A DNA stretch of 64,000 bases from FEN-1191 sp964528845 (GTDB taxonomy: Bacteria > Pseudomonadota > Gammaproteobacteria > Steroidobacterales > Steroidobacteraceae), in assembly GCA_964528845.1 (NCBI GenBank), contig CAZGVE010000017.1, forward strand, positions 9,083-73,082, in the 5' to 3' direction. The notes under the pieces are model-generated. The model was not told the origin of the DNA, searched no databases, and saw only the letters and a list, made by a program, of their open reading frames with translations. Shown one piece after another: positions 8,580 through 21,595 of this stretch. The position numbers and the translations under genes are program-made. Position 1 is the first letter of the stretch. Every line of letters starts with the position of its first letter.

Positions 8580-9081
8580 TGGCGCCGGCCGGACGCGGCG
8601 GGCGGTTGCGCCGGCTCCTGAAGGCTGCCTCGACCAGCGGGTGCACGAAGTGCCCCACGTCGCCGCCGAGGCTCGCGATCTCGCGCACCAGGGTCGAGGA
8701 AATGAACGTGAACTGCTCCTTGGGCATCATGAACACGGTCTCGACATCGGGCTCGAGGTGCCGCCCCATGTTGGCGAGCTGAAATTCGAATTCGAAGTCG
8801 GAAACGGCGCGCAGCCCGCGTACGATGACCGAGATTCCACGTGCCCGGGCAAATTCGACCGTGAGCCCGGTGTAGCCCTCGACCTCGACGTTCGACAGGT
8901 CGGCCAGCACACCGCGCGCGAGCTCGACGCGCTGCTCGATGGGGAAGGTCGGCGTCTTGGACGGATTGACGGCAATCGCGATCACGACCCGATCGAAGAT
9001 GCTGGCGGCACGCCGCACGATGTCCTCGTGGCCGCGGGTGAAGGGATCGAAGGTTCCGGGATAGACCGCGCTGGGTTTCAT
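8575..9081 (-). CDS. coaD: Pantetheine-phosphate adenylyltransferase
   Basis: 168 residues. The fourth step of CoA synthesis, adenylating 4'-phosphopantetheine. It shows the nucleotidyltransferase pattern YPGTFDPFTRGHEDI (T/HxGH type), the IVRGLRAVSDFEFE loop and the ISSTLVREIA motif near the C-terminus. It is convergent with ggt and downstream of rsmD, the common rsmD-coaD arrangement. The coding start is 39 bases from the rsmD stop, across a short duplicated segment. Confidence 0.96.
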   Translation of the reverse strand: MKPSAVYPGTFDPFTRGHEDIVRRAASIFDRVVIAIAVNPSKTPTFPIEQRVELARGVLADLSNVEVEGYTGLTVEFARARGISVIVRGLRAVSDFEFEFQLANMGRHLEPDVETVFMMPKEQFTFISSTLVREIASLGGDVGHFVHPLVEAAFRSRRNRPPRPAGAT

Positions 9082-9100
9082 CGGAAGTGCCGTCCTCGGC

Positions 9101-9134
9101 CTCTATGCTGCGTAGACCTCTATGCTGCGTAGAG
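9101..9134. repeat. Two tandem 17-bp copies over the rsmD stop codon
   Basis: Copies at 9101-9117 and 9118-9134 differ at one end base. On the minus strand each copy repeats the last codons (LYAA) and stop of rsmD. This is the same kind of event as at the ends of ggt and the cytochrome c5-like gene. Confidence 0.85.
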
Positions 9135-9710
9135 ATGATACCCGACCTCGCCCGCAGTGCCGGCGCGCAATTCGCGCCAGCGTGCCGGCAGCGCCGGCGC
9201 CGGATCCCGGCGCGAGCGCTCGATGTAGATGCGCGCATCGGGCCGCAGCCAGCCGCGCTCCAGCGCCGCGGCGCTCGGTGCCAGCAGCGCCGTCGAGTAT
9301 GGCGGATCGAGAAACACGACGTCGCAGGCACACGGCACGGCTCCTTCGAGATAACCGGGCGCAGCGGCGCACAGCACCGAGGCACCGTCAGCCTGCCATT
9401 CGTGCAGCAGGCGCTCGAGGGCGATGACGGCCGCGCGCTGCTGCTCGACGAAGCGCACCGAGGCCGCGCCGCGTGACAGCGCCTCGAGCCCCAGCGCGCC
9501 GGAACCGGCAAACAGATCCAGACAGTGCGCACCCTCGATGCGCGGCTGCAGCCAGTTGAACAGGGTCTCGCGCACGCGGTCCGGCGTCGGCCGGATGTCG
9601 AGCGGCGGAAACCGGAACCGGCGGCCGCGCCAGCGGCCGGCAATGATGCGCAGCATGCGCTGCTGCGCACCGCGCGGCCGCCCGCCGGGCGCTGGTCGAG
9701 TGGCGCTCAT
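9120..9710 (-). CDS. rsmD: 16S rRNA (guanine(966)-N(2))-methyltransferase
   Basis: 196 residues. It methylates G966 of 16S rRNA using SAM. Motifs are LRIIAGRWRGRRF at the start (favouring the ATG at residue 19 as an alternative), RPTPDRVRETLFNWL, the SAM loop LDLFAGSGALGLEALSRG and the catalytic LDPPY. It ends within a short tandem duplication and is followed by coaD. ftsY diverges upstream, as in many gammaproteobacteria. Confidence 0.95.
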   Translation of the reverse strand: MSATRPAPGGRPRGAQQRMLRIIAGRWRGRRFRFPPLDIRPTPDRVRETLFNWLQPRIEGAHCLDLFAGSGALGLEALSRGAASVRFVEQQRAAVIALERLLHEWQADGASVLCAAAPGYLEGAVPCACDVVFLDPPYSTALLAPSAAALERGWLRPDARIYIERSRRDPAPALPARWRELRAGTAGEVGYHLYAA

Positions 9711-9775
9711 GGACGCACCTTAAGCGCAACGGCGCGCTGCGTGCCAGTCCTGCGGCGTGCGACAATCGCGCCGCC

Positions 9776-10717
9776 ATGCCCGATTCTGCGCCGCCGGAAG
9801 GCTTGTTCGCCCGCCTCAGGGCCCGTCTGAACCGCGGCGGGGCCTCGCTCGCGCGCGAACTGCGCAGCGTGCTGCGCGGACGCAGCATCGACGCGGCGGT
9901 GCTCGAGGACCTGGAGGCCCGGCTGCTGATGGCCGACGTAGGCGTCGAGGCCACGAACGACATCCTCGCCGAACTCGGGCGGCGCGTGGCGCGGCGCGAA
10001 CTCGACGACGTCGAGGCGCTGCTCGAGGCGCTGCGTGCGCTGCTGACCACGCTGCTTGCGCCCTGCGAACGGCCGTTGCGCATCGACCCGGCGGCCCGGC
10101 CCTATGTGGTATTGATCGTCGGCGTGAACGGCTCCGGCAAGACCACCAGCATTGGCAAGCTCGCACAGCTGCTGCGCCGGGAGGGTCGCAGTGTGATGCT
10201 GGCGGCGGGTGACACCTTCCGCGCGGCGGCGGTAGAGCAGCTGCAGATCTGGGCGCAGCGCACCGGTGCCGCCTTCAGCGCCCAGGCCACCGGAGCCGAC
10301 CCTGGCGCGGTAATCTTCGATGCTCTGCAGTCCGCACAGTCGCGCGGCACCGATGTGCTGCTGGCCGATACTGCCGGGCGACTGCACAGTCAGACGCACC
10401 TGATGGACGAGCTGCGCAAGGTCAAGCGCGTGATCCAGCGGGTCATGCCGGAAGCGCCGCACGAAGTACTGCTGGTACTCGATGCCAATCAGGGCAGCAA
10501 CGCGCTGACCCAGGCACGGCAGTTCCACGCCGCGCTCGGCGTCACCGGGCTCGTGCTCACCAAGCTGGACGGCACGGCGCGCGGCGGCATCGTCGTCGCG
10601 ATCGCACGCGCATTGGCGCTGCCGATCCGCTTCATCGGCGTCGGCGAGGGAGCAGAGGACTTCGGTACTTTCAACGCACGTGCGTTTGCGGGCGCGCTGG
10701 TCGACGACACGCCATGA
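9776..10717 (+). CDS. ftsY: Signal recognition particle receptor FtsY
   Basis: 313 residues, a compact FtsY without a long acidic A domain. The N domain is residues about 10-100; the G domain has the P-loop GVNGSGKTTSIGK, DTFRAAA, DTAGR and TKLDGTARGG. It docks ribosome-SRP complexes at the inner membrane. The stop overlaps the ftsE ATG by four bases, giving the conserved ftsY-ftsE-ftsX operon. Confidence 0.97.
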   Translation: MPDSAPPEGLFARLRARLNRGGASLARELRSVLRGRSIDAAVLEDLEARLLMADVGVEATNDILAELGRRVARRELDDVEALLEALRALLTTLLAPCERPLRIDPAARPYVVLIVGVNGSGKTTSIGKLAQLLRREGRSVMLAAGDTFRAAAVEQLQIWAQRTGAAFSAQATGADPGAVIFDALQSAQSRGTDVLLADTAGRLHSQTHLMDELRKVKRVIQRVMPEAPHEVLLVLDANQGSNALTQARQFHAALGVTGLVLTKLDGTARGGIVVAIARALALPIRFIGVGEGAEDFGTFNARAFAGALVDDTP

Positions 10718-11406
10718 TCCGCTTCGATCGCGTCACCAAGCGCTACCCGAACGGGCGGGAGGCGCTCAGCGAGCTCAGCTTCGAGCTCGCCCAGGGCGAG
10801 ATGGCGTTCCTGACCGGGCGTTCCGGGGCCGGCAAGAGCAGCGTGCTCAAGTTGATCGCGCTGCTCGAGCGACCGACCCGCGGCCAGGTAGTCGTGAATG
10901 GCGAGAGCACCGCGCGGCTGCGCAGCGCACGGGTACCCGCGTTCCGTCGGCGCGTGGGAGTCGTGTTTCAGGATCACCGCCTGCTGATGGACCGGCCGGT
11001 ATTCGACAATGTCGCCCTGCCGCTGATCGTCGCGGACACGACTTACCGGGAGATCGATCGGCGTGTGCGTGCGGCGCTGGACCAGGTAGGGCTGCTCGGG
11101 CGCGAGCGCGTGGCGCCGCAGGAGCTGTCGGTGGGAGAGCAGCAGCGGGTCGGCATTGCGCGCGCGATCGTGACCCGGCCGCCGGTGCTGGTCGCGGACG
11201 AGCCGACGGGCAATCTCGACGCGACGCTGGCCGGCGAAGTGCTGCGGCTGCTGCGTCGCCTCAACGAAGTAGGCGTCACGGTGCTCGTCGCCACGCACGA
11301 TCAGCACCTGGTGCGGGAATCCGGGCTGCGCGAGATCGTACTGCAGGACGGGCGGCTGATTGACCAGCCGAGCCTGCCGCTGCCAGTCATTGAAGCGCAT
11401 CGATGA
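10714..11406 (+). CDS. ftsE: Cell division ATP-binding protein FtsE
   Basis: 230 residues. ABC-type ATPase of the FtsEX complex, which controls periplasmic septal amidases through EnvC-like partners. Walker A is GRSGAGKSS, the Q-loop is in VVFQDHRLL, the signature is LSVGEQQRVGIARA, Walker B is VLVADEPTGNLD and the switch His is in ATHDQ. It sits between ftsY (4-bp overlap) and ftsX. Confidence 0.96.
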   Translation: MIRFDRVTKRYPNGREALSELSFELAQGEMAFLTGRSGAGKSSVLKLIALLERPTRGQVVVNGESTARLRSARVPAFRRRVGVVFQDHRLLMDRPVFDNVALPLIVADTTYREIDRRVRAALDQVGLLGRERVAPQELSVGEQQRVGIARAIVTRPPVLVADEPTGNLDATLAGEVLRLLRRLNEVGVTVLVATHDQHLVRESGLREIVLQDGRLIDQPSLPLPVIEAHR

Positions 11407-11421
11407 GCGGGCCTTAGAGCG

Positions 11422-12342
11422 GTGGCAAGCCTCTCCAGCTGGGTGATGCGTCACGGCCAGGCGCTCGTGTCCTCAGCGGGCCATCTCGCGCGCCATCGTT
11501 TCGCCACGCTGCTCACGGTCTCGGTGATGGGGCTCGCGCTCTCACTGCCGCTGTCGCTTCAGGTCCTGGTACGCAATGTTCGCGGTGCGACCGGGGATTT
11601 CTCCGGTGCGATCGGGCTGTCGGTCTATCTGAAGCCGCAGGTCACGGAACAGCAGGCGCGCGCGCTCGCGCGGACGGCCGCTGCGAGGCCGGGTGTCGCG
11701 CGCGTCACGCTGATCACCGCCGCGCAGGCCCTCGCCGAATTCCGGGCGCAGTCGGGATTTGGCGATGCCCTGGACGCGCTGACCGACAATCCACTGCCCC
11801 ACGTGCTCGCGATCCAGCCCGACGCTGCGGCCGAGGGGCCGCAGCAGCTGGATGCGCTGCGGGCCTGGCTGCTGGCCTGGCCGGAGGTCGATACGGTCGC
11901 GCTCGACCGCGACTGGGTCGTACGGTTCAACGGCATCCTGGGATTGCTCCGGCGCGTGCTCGCTGTCAGCGCGACGCTGCTCGCTTTCGGGGTCGTCGCG
12001 ATCGTCGGCAATACGATCCGGCTCGAGATTCTGAACCGGCGGGCGGAAATCGAGGTCACCAAGCTCGTGGGGGCCACCGACGCCTTCGTGCGCCGTCCGT
12101 TTCTGTACACGGGGATGTTCTATGGCGCGCTCGCTGGCCTGCTGGCCTGGGGGATCGTCGCCGCCGTACGCGCCGCGCTGGCCCCAGCGGCAGGGCGCCT
12201 GGCGGCGGCCTATGGCCAGCGCTTCGAGCTGGCGGGTCCGACGCTGCGCGAGCTGGGCTGGCTCGCGCTCGGCGGGGTGATACTCGGGGGTCTGGGCGCG
12301 CTGATCGCAACGACCCGCGAGCTGGCCCGGATCGAGCCCTGA
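11422..12342 (+). CDS. ftsX: Cell division protein FtsX
   Basis: 306 residues from a GTG start. Integral-membrane partner of FtsE with four transmembrane segments: one near residues 25-45, then three in the C-terminal half (about 175-195, 230-250 and 285-300). A periplasmic domain lies between the first and second. The EILNRRAEIEVTKLVGAT stretch matches the cytoplasmic coupling region of FtsX. ATG at 11446 is a possible alternative start. Confidence 0.94.
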   Translation: MASLSSWVMRHGQALVSSAGHLARHRFATLLTVSVMGLALSLPLSLQVLVRNVRGATGDFSGAIGLSVYLKPQVTEQQARALARTAAARPGVARVTLITAAQALAEFRAQSGFGDALDALTDNPLPHVLAIQPDAAAEGPQQLDALRAWLLAWPEVDTVALDRDWVVRFNGILGLLRRVLAVSATLLAFGVVAIVGNTIRLEILNRRAEIEVTKLVGATDAFVRRPFLYTGMFYGALAGLLAWGIVAAVRAALAPAAGRLAAAYGQRFELAGPTLRELGWLALGGVILGGLGALIATTRELARIEP

Positions 12343-12405
12343 GGGCTTCGGCGAAGCTATTATGATATTGATTCATAAGGAAATTATTAGGGAACGCGAC
12401 AGTCA

Positions 12406-12434
12406 TCGACAGGTCCAATCCTTAGCACTCTAAA
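12406..12434 (+). promoter_or_regulatory. Putative sigma-70 promoter of rpoH
   Basis: TCGACA (12406-12411, five of six to the -35 consensus) and TCTAAA (12429-12434, four of six to the -10) are separated by 17 bases. The -10 lies inside the CIRCE inverted repeat, so HrcA binding would block it. Assigned by inspection. Confidence 0.45.
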
Positions 12435-12448
12435 GACCGGAGTGCTAG
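12422..12448. promoter_or_regulatory. CIRCE element (HrcA operator) upstream of rpoH
   Basis: The sequence reads TTAGCACTC, nine bases, then GAGTGCTAG. The CIRCE consensus is TTAGCACTC-N9-GAGTGCTAA, so this matches 17 of 18 arm positions with exact spacing. CIRCE is the binding site of the heat-shock repressor HrcA, usually before groESL or dnaKJ. Here it lies 35 bases before the rpoH ATG and overlaps the proposed -10. Confidence 0.9.
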
Positions 12449-12483
12449 ACTACGCGCCATTGGTATTTTCGGAGGACGGCGAG

Positions 12484-13374
12484 ATGAGCAACGTGCAGAC
12501 CGCGCTGATCGCCCCGGTTTCAGGCCTGAACCTGGCTGGTCCGATCGGCAGTTTCGACGCCTACCTGGACCGCGTCAGCCGCATTCCCGTGCTCTCGCGC
12601 GAGCGGGAGCGGGAGCTCGCCGAGAAATTCCGCGACCACGATGATCTGGGCGCGGCGCGCGAGCTGGTGCTCTCGCACCTGCGTTTCGTCGTGCACATCG
12701 CGCGCGGCTACAACGGCTATGGGCTGCCGATGAATGACCTGGTCCAGGAAGGCAACATTGGCCTGATGAAGGCCGTGAAGCGCTTCGACCCGGCCATGGG
12801 CGTGCGCCTGGTGTCGTTCGCAGTGCACTGGATCCGCGCCGAGATCCACGAGTATGTGCTGCGCAACTGGAGACTGGTCAAAGTCGCGACCACCAAGGCG
12901 CAGCGCAAGCTGTTTTTCAACCTGCGACGGCTGAAGAAGAACCTCGCGTGGCTCAGTGCCGAGGAAACCCGGGCGGTCGCAGAGGACCTTGGCGTCACGG
13001 CTGCTGAAGTCAACGAGATGGAACGGCGACTCTCGGCGCGGGACCTGTCGTTCGATCTCGGTTCCGATGCGGACGAGGAAGACAGCTACGGCCCCGCATC
13101 GTACCTGCCGGCACCCGATGCCGATCCGGCGCAGCTCGTCGAAGCAGAAGAATGGTCGAGTTCCTCGTCCGAGCAGCTCGCAGCGGCGCTGGAGCGGCTC
13201 GATGATCGCAGCCGTGCGATCCTGCGGCGCCGTTGGATGAGCGAGGACAAGGCGACGCTGCACGATCTGGCCGAGGAGTACGGGGTTTCCGCCGAGCGCA
13301 TTCGCCAGATCGAGGCCGTAGCAATCACGCGGCTGCGTTCACTGCTGCCGGCACCCCTGCCGGCCGGCTCGTAA
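12484..13374 (+). CDS. rpoH: RNA polymerase sigma factor RpoH (sigma-32)
   Basis: 296 residues, starting MSNVQTALIAP after a GGAG ribosome-binding site; ATG at 12442 would fall within the operator and is rejected. Region 2 is intact (NDLVQEGNIGLMKAVKRFDP). The RpoH box QRKLFFNLRR (residues 140-149), which identifies sigma-32 within the sigma-70 family, is present. Region 4 ends VSAERIRQIEAVAITRLR. It directs heat-shock transcription. It follows ftsX in the conserved ftsYEX-rpoH order but has its own CIRCE-containing promoter. Confidence 0.96.
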   Translation: MSNVQTALIAPVSGLNLAGPIGSFDAYLDRVSRIPVLSRERERELAEKFRDHDDLGAARELVLSHLRFVVHIARGYNGYGLPMNDLVQEGNIGLMKAVKRFDPAMGVRLVSFAVHWIRAEIHEYVLRNWRLVKVATTKAQRKLFFNLRRLKKNLAWLSAEETRAVAEDLGVTAAEVNEMERRLSARDLSFDLGSDADEEDSYGPASYLPAPDADPAQLVEAEEWSSSSSEQLAAALERLDDRSRAILRRRWMSEDKATLHDLAEEYGVSAERIRQIEAVAITRLRSLLPAPLPAGS

Positions 13375-13381
13375 GCGCCGA

Positions 13382-14008
13382 TCAGGGAAGCGGCGCAGGG
13401 ACGAACACGAACTCGACGCGGCGGTTGCGCACGCGTCCTTCAGGTGTGTCGTCGCTCGCGAGCGCGTCGCTCGCACCGCGGCCGGCGGCGCGCAGGCGCG
13501 TCCCCGGCACGCCTTCCCCGATCAGCCATGTCTGCAGCGCGTCGGCACGCTGCTGCGCGAAACGCAGGTTGGCCTCGGCCCCTCCGATGCCGTCGGTGTA
13601 GACCTCGACCTGCGCTGCCAGACTCGCGCGTTTGCGCAGCAGTAGCCGCGCGACGCGCAACAGCGCGCGCGCCGGGGCGTCCGCGCGCGGGATCGTGCTC
13701 TCTGCATCGAACAGCCGGCTCGCCGGAATACGCAGCACCAGGCGGCCGGGTTCTCGCAGTATCTGTGTGGCCGAGCCGGCCTCCAGCGCAATCAGCGCCC
13801 CGTGCAGCTGCGTTTCGGCGCGATCCAGCTCACGCCGCCCGGCGCGCGAGGGCTCGCCCGAGACGGCGGGCACTGCGAGGCCGGCAGCAGCCGCTCGTGC
13901 GCATGGGGCGGCCACGATGCCGCACAGACCCAGCGCCAGCGCCAGCGCCGGGATACGGAGATCTACGTATGCTCGGCGCCACATTTGACTAAATGCGTCG
14001 TTGCTCAT
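13382..14008 (-). CDS. OmpA-family peptidoglycan-associating protein
   Basis: 208 residues from ATG at 14008; 14053 would add 15. A hydrophobic signal segment (LRIPALALALGLCGIVAAP) suggests export. The C-terminal domain (residues about 95-205) has the OmpA-like pattern VEVYTDGIGGAEANLRFAQQRADALQTWL, and ends GRVRNRRVEFVFVP. The usual GHTD motif is degenerate (YTDG), so peptidoglycan binding is probable but unproven. It is convergent with rpoH, with seven bases between the stops. Confidence 0.75.
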   Translation of the reverse strand: MSNDAFSQMWRRAYVDLRIPALALALGLCGIVAAPCARAAAAGLAVPAVSGEPSRAGRRELDRAETQLHGALIALEAGSATQILREPGRLVLRIPASRLFDAESTIPRADAPARALLRVARLLLRKRASLAAQVEVYTDGIGGAEANLRFAQQRADALQTWLIGEGVPGTRLRAAGRGASDALASDDTPEGRVRNRRVEFVFVPAPLP

Positions 14009-14099
14009 CGGGCTGCGTGATTCGCTCGTGAAAAAATTTCTGCTGCCTGTCATGGATTTGCAGCATATTAGCGATTATGCTTGTTCCATTCGCCGCCTG

Positions 14100-14372
14100 A
14101 CGACGGGTGCGGTGAAAACGGTACAGACTGGTTGCTTTCGCGTCGAATTCGATGCGAGAAACTCAGGCTGTCGGGGTGGACACAGGCTGCGGCGGCCACA
14201 TTTTGATGCCTGCCGCCAGCGTCCGATGCGCGCTTCACGGTGCGCAGGTACCGCCATTTTGGTACCGGCCTTCAGGGCCCGACGCTCAGGTCTGCTTCCA
14301 TTTGTTCGTCTGCCCTCGACAGACCTGCGTCGATTGAAGACATTCAAACCTCGCCATGCGAGGTTTTTTTTT
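14100..14372 (+). ncRNA. Candidate structured small RNA ending in a terminator
   Basis: No protein gene fits this stretch. Going 5' to 3' it contains successive inverted repeats: GGCGG/CCGCC, GCGC/GCGC around 14227-14248, GGTACC repeated about a short loop, CAGGTCTG/CAGACCTG, TTGAA/TTCAA, and finally a strong intrinsic terminator. The nearest upstream gene on the plus strand, rpoH, ends 700 bases earlier and the intervening gene runs the other way, so the terminator implies a separate plus-strand transcript. The 5' end is a guess. It does not match tmRNA, SRP RNA or RNase P; 6S RNA was considered and not supported. Confidence 0.35.
14346..14372 (+). terminator. Rho-independent terminator
   Basis: A nine-base-pair stem, AAACCTCGC and GCGAGGTTT, with loop CAT, followed directly by a run of nine T. 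A textbook intrinsic terminator for plus-strand transcription. No plus-strand protein gene ends nearby. Confidence 0.88.
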
Positions 14373-14395
14373 GCCGCGTGCCAATGCACGGACTG

Positions 14396-15214
14396 CTAGC
14401 CGGCGAGGCGCGCGCTCGCCAGCATCGCGCGCATCTCGAGGTCGTCGTACAGCACGACCAGCACCGCGGCCAGATACGGCAGCGAGAACACGCACGAAGC
14501 GTTGGCGAGCAGAGTGCCGAGCAGCCATGCCGGTGATGCAGCCGATCGCAGCAACGGGGCCACGTGGCCAGCCAGTGCGACGCCGATCCAGGTCCCGCCG
14601 GCCCAGCCGAGGCAGACCAGCGTAATCGCCACCGACAGCAGCGTCGACACGCGCCACCAGTGTCCGCGCGTCAGTTCCCAGCTGCGGCCGATCGCGCGCG
14701 GCGCGCTCGCGCCCTCCGCGATCACCGGCACCAGCCACATCGGCACTCGTCCGCTCCAATAGATTCCGGGAATCAGCACCAGCATGCCGCCCACGATCAG
14801 CAGCGTCGTCAGCGCGGTGCCGAGCACGATCCAGTGCAGGCGACGCGCCGCGAGCAGCAGCGCCCGGAACGGGCCGACCGCGGGCTCTCCCGCCGCATGC
14901 GCGAGTGGCGCGACCATCATCGCGGCGAACAGAAACGCCGAGACCAGCAGGCTGATAGCGGCGGGTGCGGCGGCCGCGCGCGCGAACTGCAGCGCGCTCG
15001 CATTCAGACCGGGAACGTCGAGGTTCGACATCGCGTCCAGGGAGGCTGCATGGAACCTGCGCACCGGCTCCACCAGCCATGCCGCGAGCAGCGCGGACTG
15101 CAGTGCCGATACTAGTGCCAGCATCCGGCAGTCACGGAACGCGAGCGCGTACAGACGCCACCCGGCCGTCAGCACGCCGCCCGACGTCAATGGCCCGGTG
15201 GGCTTGAAGTACAT
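14396..15214 (-). CDS. Multipass membrane protein of unknown function (BPSS1780-like)
   Basis: 272 residues with about six hydrophobic helices. The arrangement of a short N-terminal MYFKPTGPLTSGGVLTAGWRLY segment, long helices and an amphipathic RAIGRSWELTRGHWWRVSTLL stretch (residues about 176-196) resembles the BPSS1780 / GDPD-membrane-domain type of protein. No catalytic motif is present. It is transcribed away from the MFS gene upstream, with 31 bases between them, so the pair may be cotranscribed. Confidence 0.7.
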   Translation of the reverse strand: MYFKPTGPLTSGGVLTAGWRLYALAFRDCRMLALVSALQSALLAAWLVEPVRRFHAASLDAMSNLDVPGLNASALQFARAAAAPAAISLLVSAFLFAAMMVAPLAHAAGEPAVGPFRALLLAARRLHWIVLGTALTTLLIVGGMLVLIPGIYWSGRVPMWLVPVIAEGASAPRAIGRSWELTRGHWWRVSTLLSVAITLVCLGWAGGTWIGVALAGHVAPLLRSAASPAWLLGTLLANASCVFSLPYLAAVLVVLYDDLEMRAMLASARLAG

Positions 15215-15245
15215 GCATGCTGCTCCCGCGCGCGCCCGCGCAACG

Positions 15246-16481
15246 CTACGCGTGCGCCCGCCCGCCGCGCTTGGACTCGATGTCCGGCAGCAGGCCCGCT
15301 AGCAGGCCGAGGGCCGGAAGCCATGCGCAGACCTGGTAGACCTGCTCGATGCCGCGCAAGTCGGCCAGCCGTCCCAGCAGCGCCGCACCGATACCACCGA
15401 CACCGAATGCGAAGCCGAAGAAAAGTCCTGAAATCATGCCGACCTTGCCCGGCACCAGCTCCTGGGCGAACACCACGATCGCGGGAAACGCCGAGGCGAG
15501 GATCAAACCGATCATCACCGACAGCGGTCCGGTCCAGAACAGGCTCGCATGCGGCAGCATCAGCGTGAACGGCAATGGTGCGAGTATCGAGAACCAGATC
15601 AGGCGCCTCCGCCCGATGCGGTCCGCGACCGGTCCTCCGAGCAGCGTGCCCAGTGCAATGGCGCCGGTGAACGCGAACAGGTGCAGCTGCGCGTCGCGGA
15701 TCGAAATGCCGAAGCGATGAATCAGGTAGAACGTGAAATAGCTGGTCATGCTCGTCAGGTAGATGTACTTCGAGAAGATCAATAGCAGCAACAGCGCGAT
15801 CCCACGGCGGGCAATCGCCGGATCAGCGTCCACCACGCTGCGCGGACCCGAGGCGGCGGCGCGCAGGCGCGCCAGCCCGTGGTGGCGGTACCAGACGCTG
15901 ACGTTCCATAGGATGGCGCCTGACAGCAGCGCCAGCAACGCGAACAGCGCAAGACTCGACTGGCCGAACCGGACCACGACCAGTGCGGCGCCGAGCGGAC
16001 CCAGGGCCTGGCCGCTGTTGCCTCCAACCTGGAACATCGACTGCGCGAGTCCATGCCGTCCGCCCGAGGCCATGCGTGCGACGCGCGAGGCTTCCGGGTG
16101 GAATACCGAGGAGCCGATCCCGATCAGCGCCGCGCCGATGAGCACCAGAGCGTAGTGGTGCGCGCCCGAGAGCACCACCAGGCCCACGAGTGTGAACAGC
16201 GTGCCACCGGGGAGCGCGAGCGGCGTGGGGCGGCGGTCCGCGTACACGCCGACCAGCGGCTGCAGCAGCGAGGCGGTGATCTGATAGACCAGCGTGACCA
16301 ACCCGATCTGCCCGAAATTCAGGCCCAGGTCTGCCTTGATGTCCGGATAGATCGCCGGCAGCAGCGACTGCATCATGTCGTTGAGCAGATGGCAGACGCC
16401 GATCGCGATGATGACCCCGAATACAGGGTTGCCTTCCGGGGAAGGCTGGCGTGGCGATGCGCTCATATCCGACCCGCGCAC
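15246..16481 (-). CDS. MFS efflux transporter, fosmidomycin-resistance (Fsr) type
   Basis: 411 residues with twelve predicted helices and MFS loop motifs GVYADRR and GPVADRIGRRR. The N-terminal VCHLLNDMMQSLLPAIYP stretch and FHPEASRVARMASGGRHG are the patterns I associate with Fsr-like MFS proteins. It probably exports a small drug or metabolite; the natural substrate is unknown. ATG at 16466 is an alternative start. Confidence 0.85.
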   Translation of the reverse strand: MRGSDMSASPRQPSPEGNPVFGVIIAIGVCHLLNDMMQSLLPAIYPDIKADLGLNFGQIGLVTLVYQITASLLQPLVGVYADRRPTPLALPGGTLFTLVGLVVLSGAHHYALVLIGAALIGIGSSVFHPEASRVARMASGGRHGLAQSMFQVGGNSGQALGPLGAALVVVRFGQSSLALFALLALLSGAILWNVSVWYRHHGLARLRAAASGPRSVVDADPAIARRGIALLLLLIFSKYIYLTSMTSYFTFYLIHRFGISIRDAQLHLFAFTGAIALGTLLGGPVADRIGRRRLIWFSILAPLPFTLMLPHASLFWTGPLSVMIGLILASAFPAIVVFAQELVPGKVGMISGLFFGFAFGVGGIGAALLGRLADLRGIEQVYQVCAWLPALGLLAGLLPDIESKRGGRAHA

Positions 16482-16944
16482 CGATCACCTCCGGCGATGA
16501 ACTCGAGAGTTGGTAGTGTGGAGGGGCCATTGCCGAATTGACAAGGACAGTCCAACGACGGAATTGCCGCGCGGCTTGGTGCTCTCGCGAGCGGCAGCGG
16601 CCGGCGCTCGATGGCCAGCTGCCGACCGTCTAATCCCGAAGCCTTTGATTACCATGGACTCTCAATGCTGGGGTTCCGGCCAGGCCGGCGTTCCCCGCTC
16701 GAGGCGCCGACAGGCGCCGGCCGCGGTGCCAAGCGAGCGTCCAGGATTGCATTGACCCTGAACCCGACGCCGGTATGATCGGACTCAAGATCGGCGGAAT
16801 TGAGGGGTCGCGTGGCTGGCACAGGAAGCCCTGTGCAGCGGCAGCGCCCGCATCCGCCCAAGCCAGTTTGACGATGCGGGGCCGCTGGGGATCAGACCCG
16901 GCGCTGCGCAGCGTGCGCGGCCGCATCCATTATGGGAACCGAAT
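16482..16944. other. Long intergenic region upstream of gltB
   Basis: About 460 bases with no convincing gene on either strand. It holds a possible sigma-70 promoter (16752-16779) and, inside the resulting leader, a seven-base-pair hairpin GCACAGG/CCTGTGC (16819-16836). A TTGACA at 16538 has no partner -10. I see no known riboswitch. Confidence 0.5.
16752..16779 (+). promoter_or_regulatory. Putative gltBD promoter
   Basis: TTGACC (16752-16757) and TATGAT (16774-16779) with a 16-base spacer; each matches five of six consensus positions. It would give a leader of roughly 160 bases before gltB. Confidence 0.45.
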
Positions 16945-21576
<4,632 letters not shown>

Positions 21577-21595
21577 CAGCGAGAGCGTCTACCGG

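Noticed and set aside
14100..14372. 6S RNA
   Set aside because: A short resemblance (GGCTGCGGCGGC) exists, but the long closing stem with central bubble is not evident and the usual zapA/ygfA neighbours are absent.
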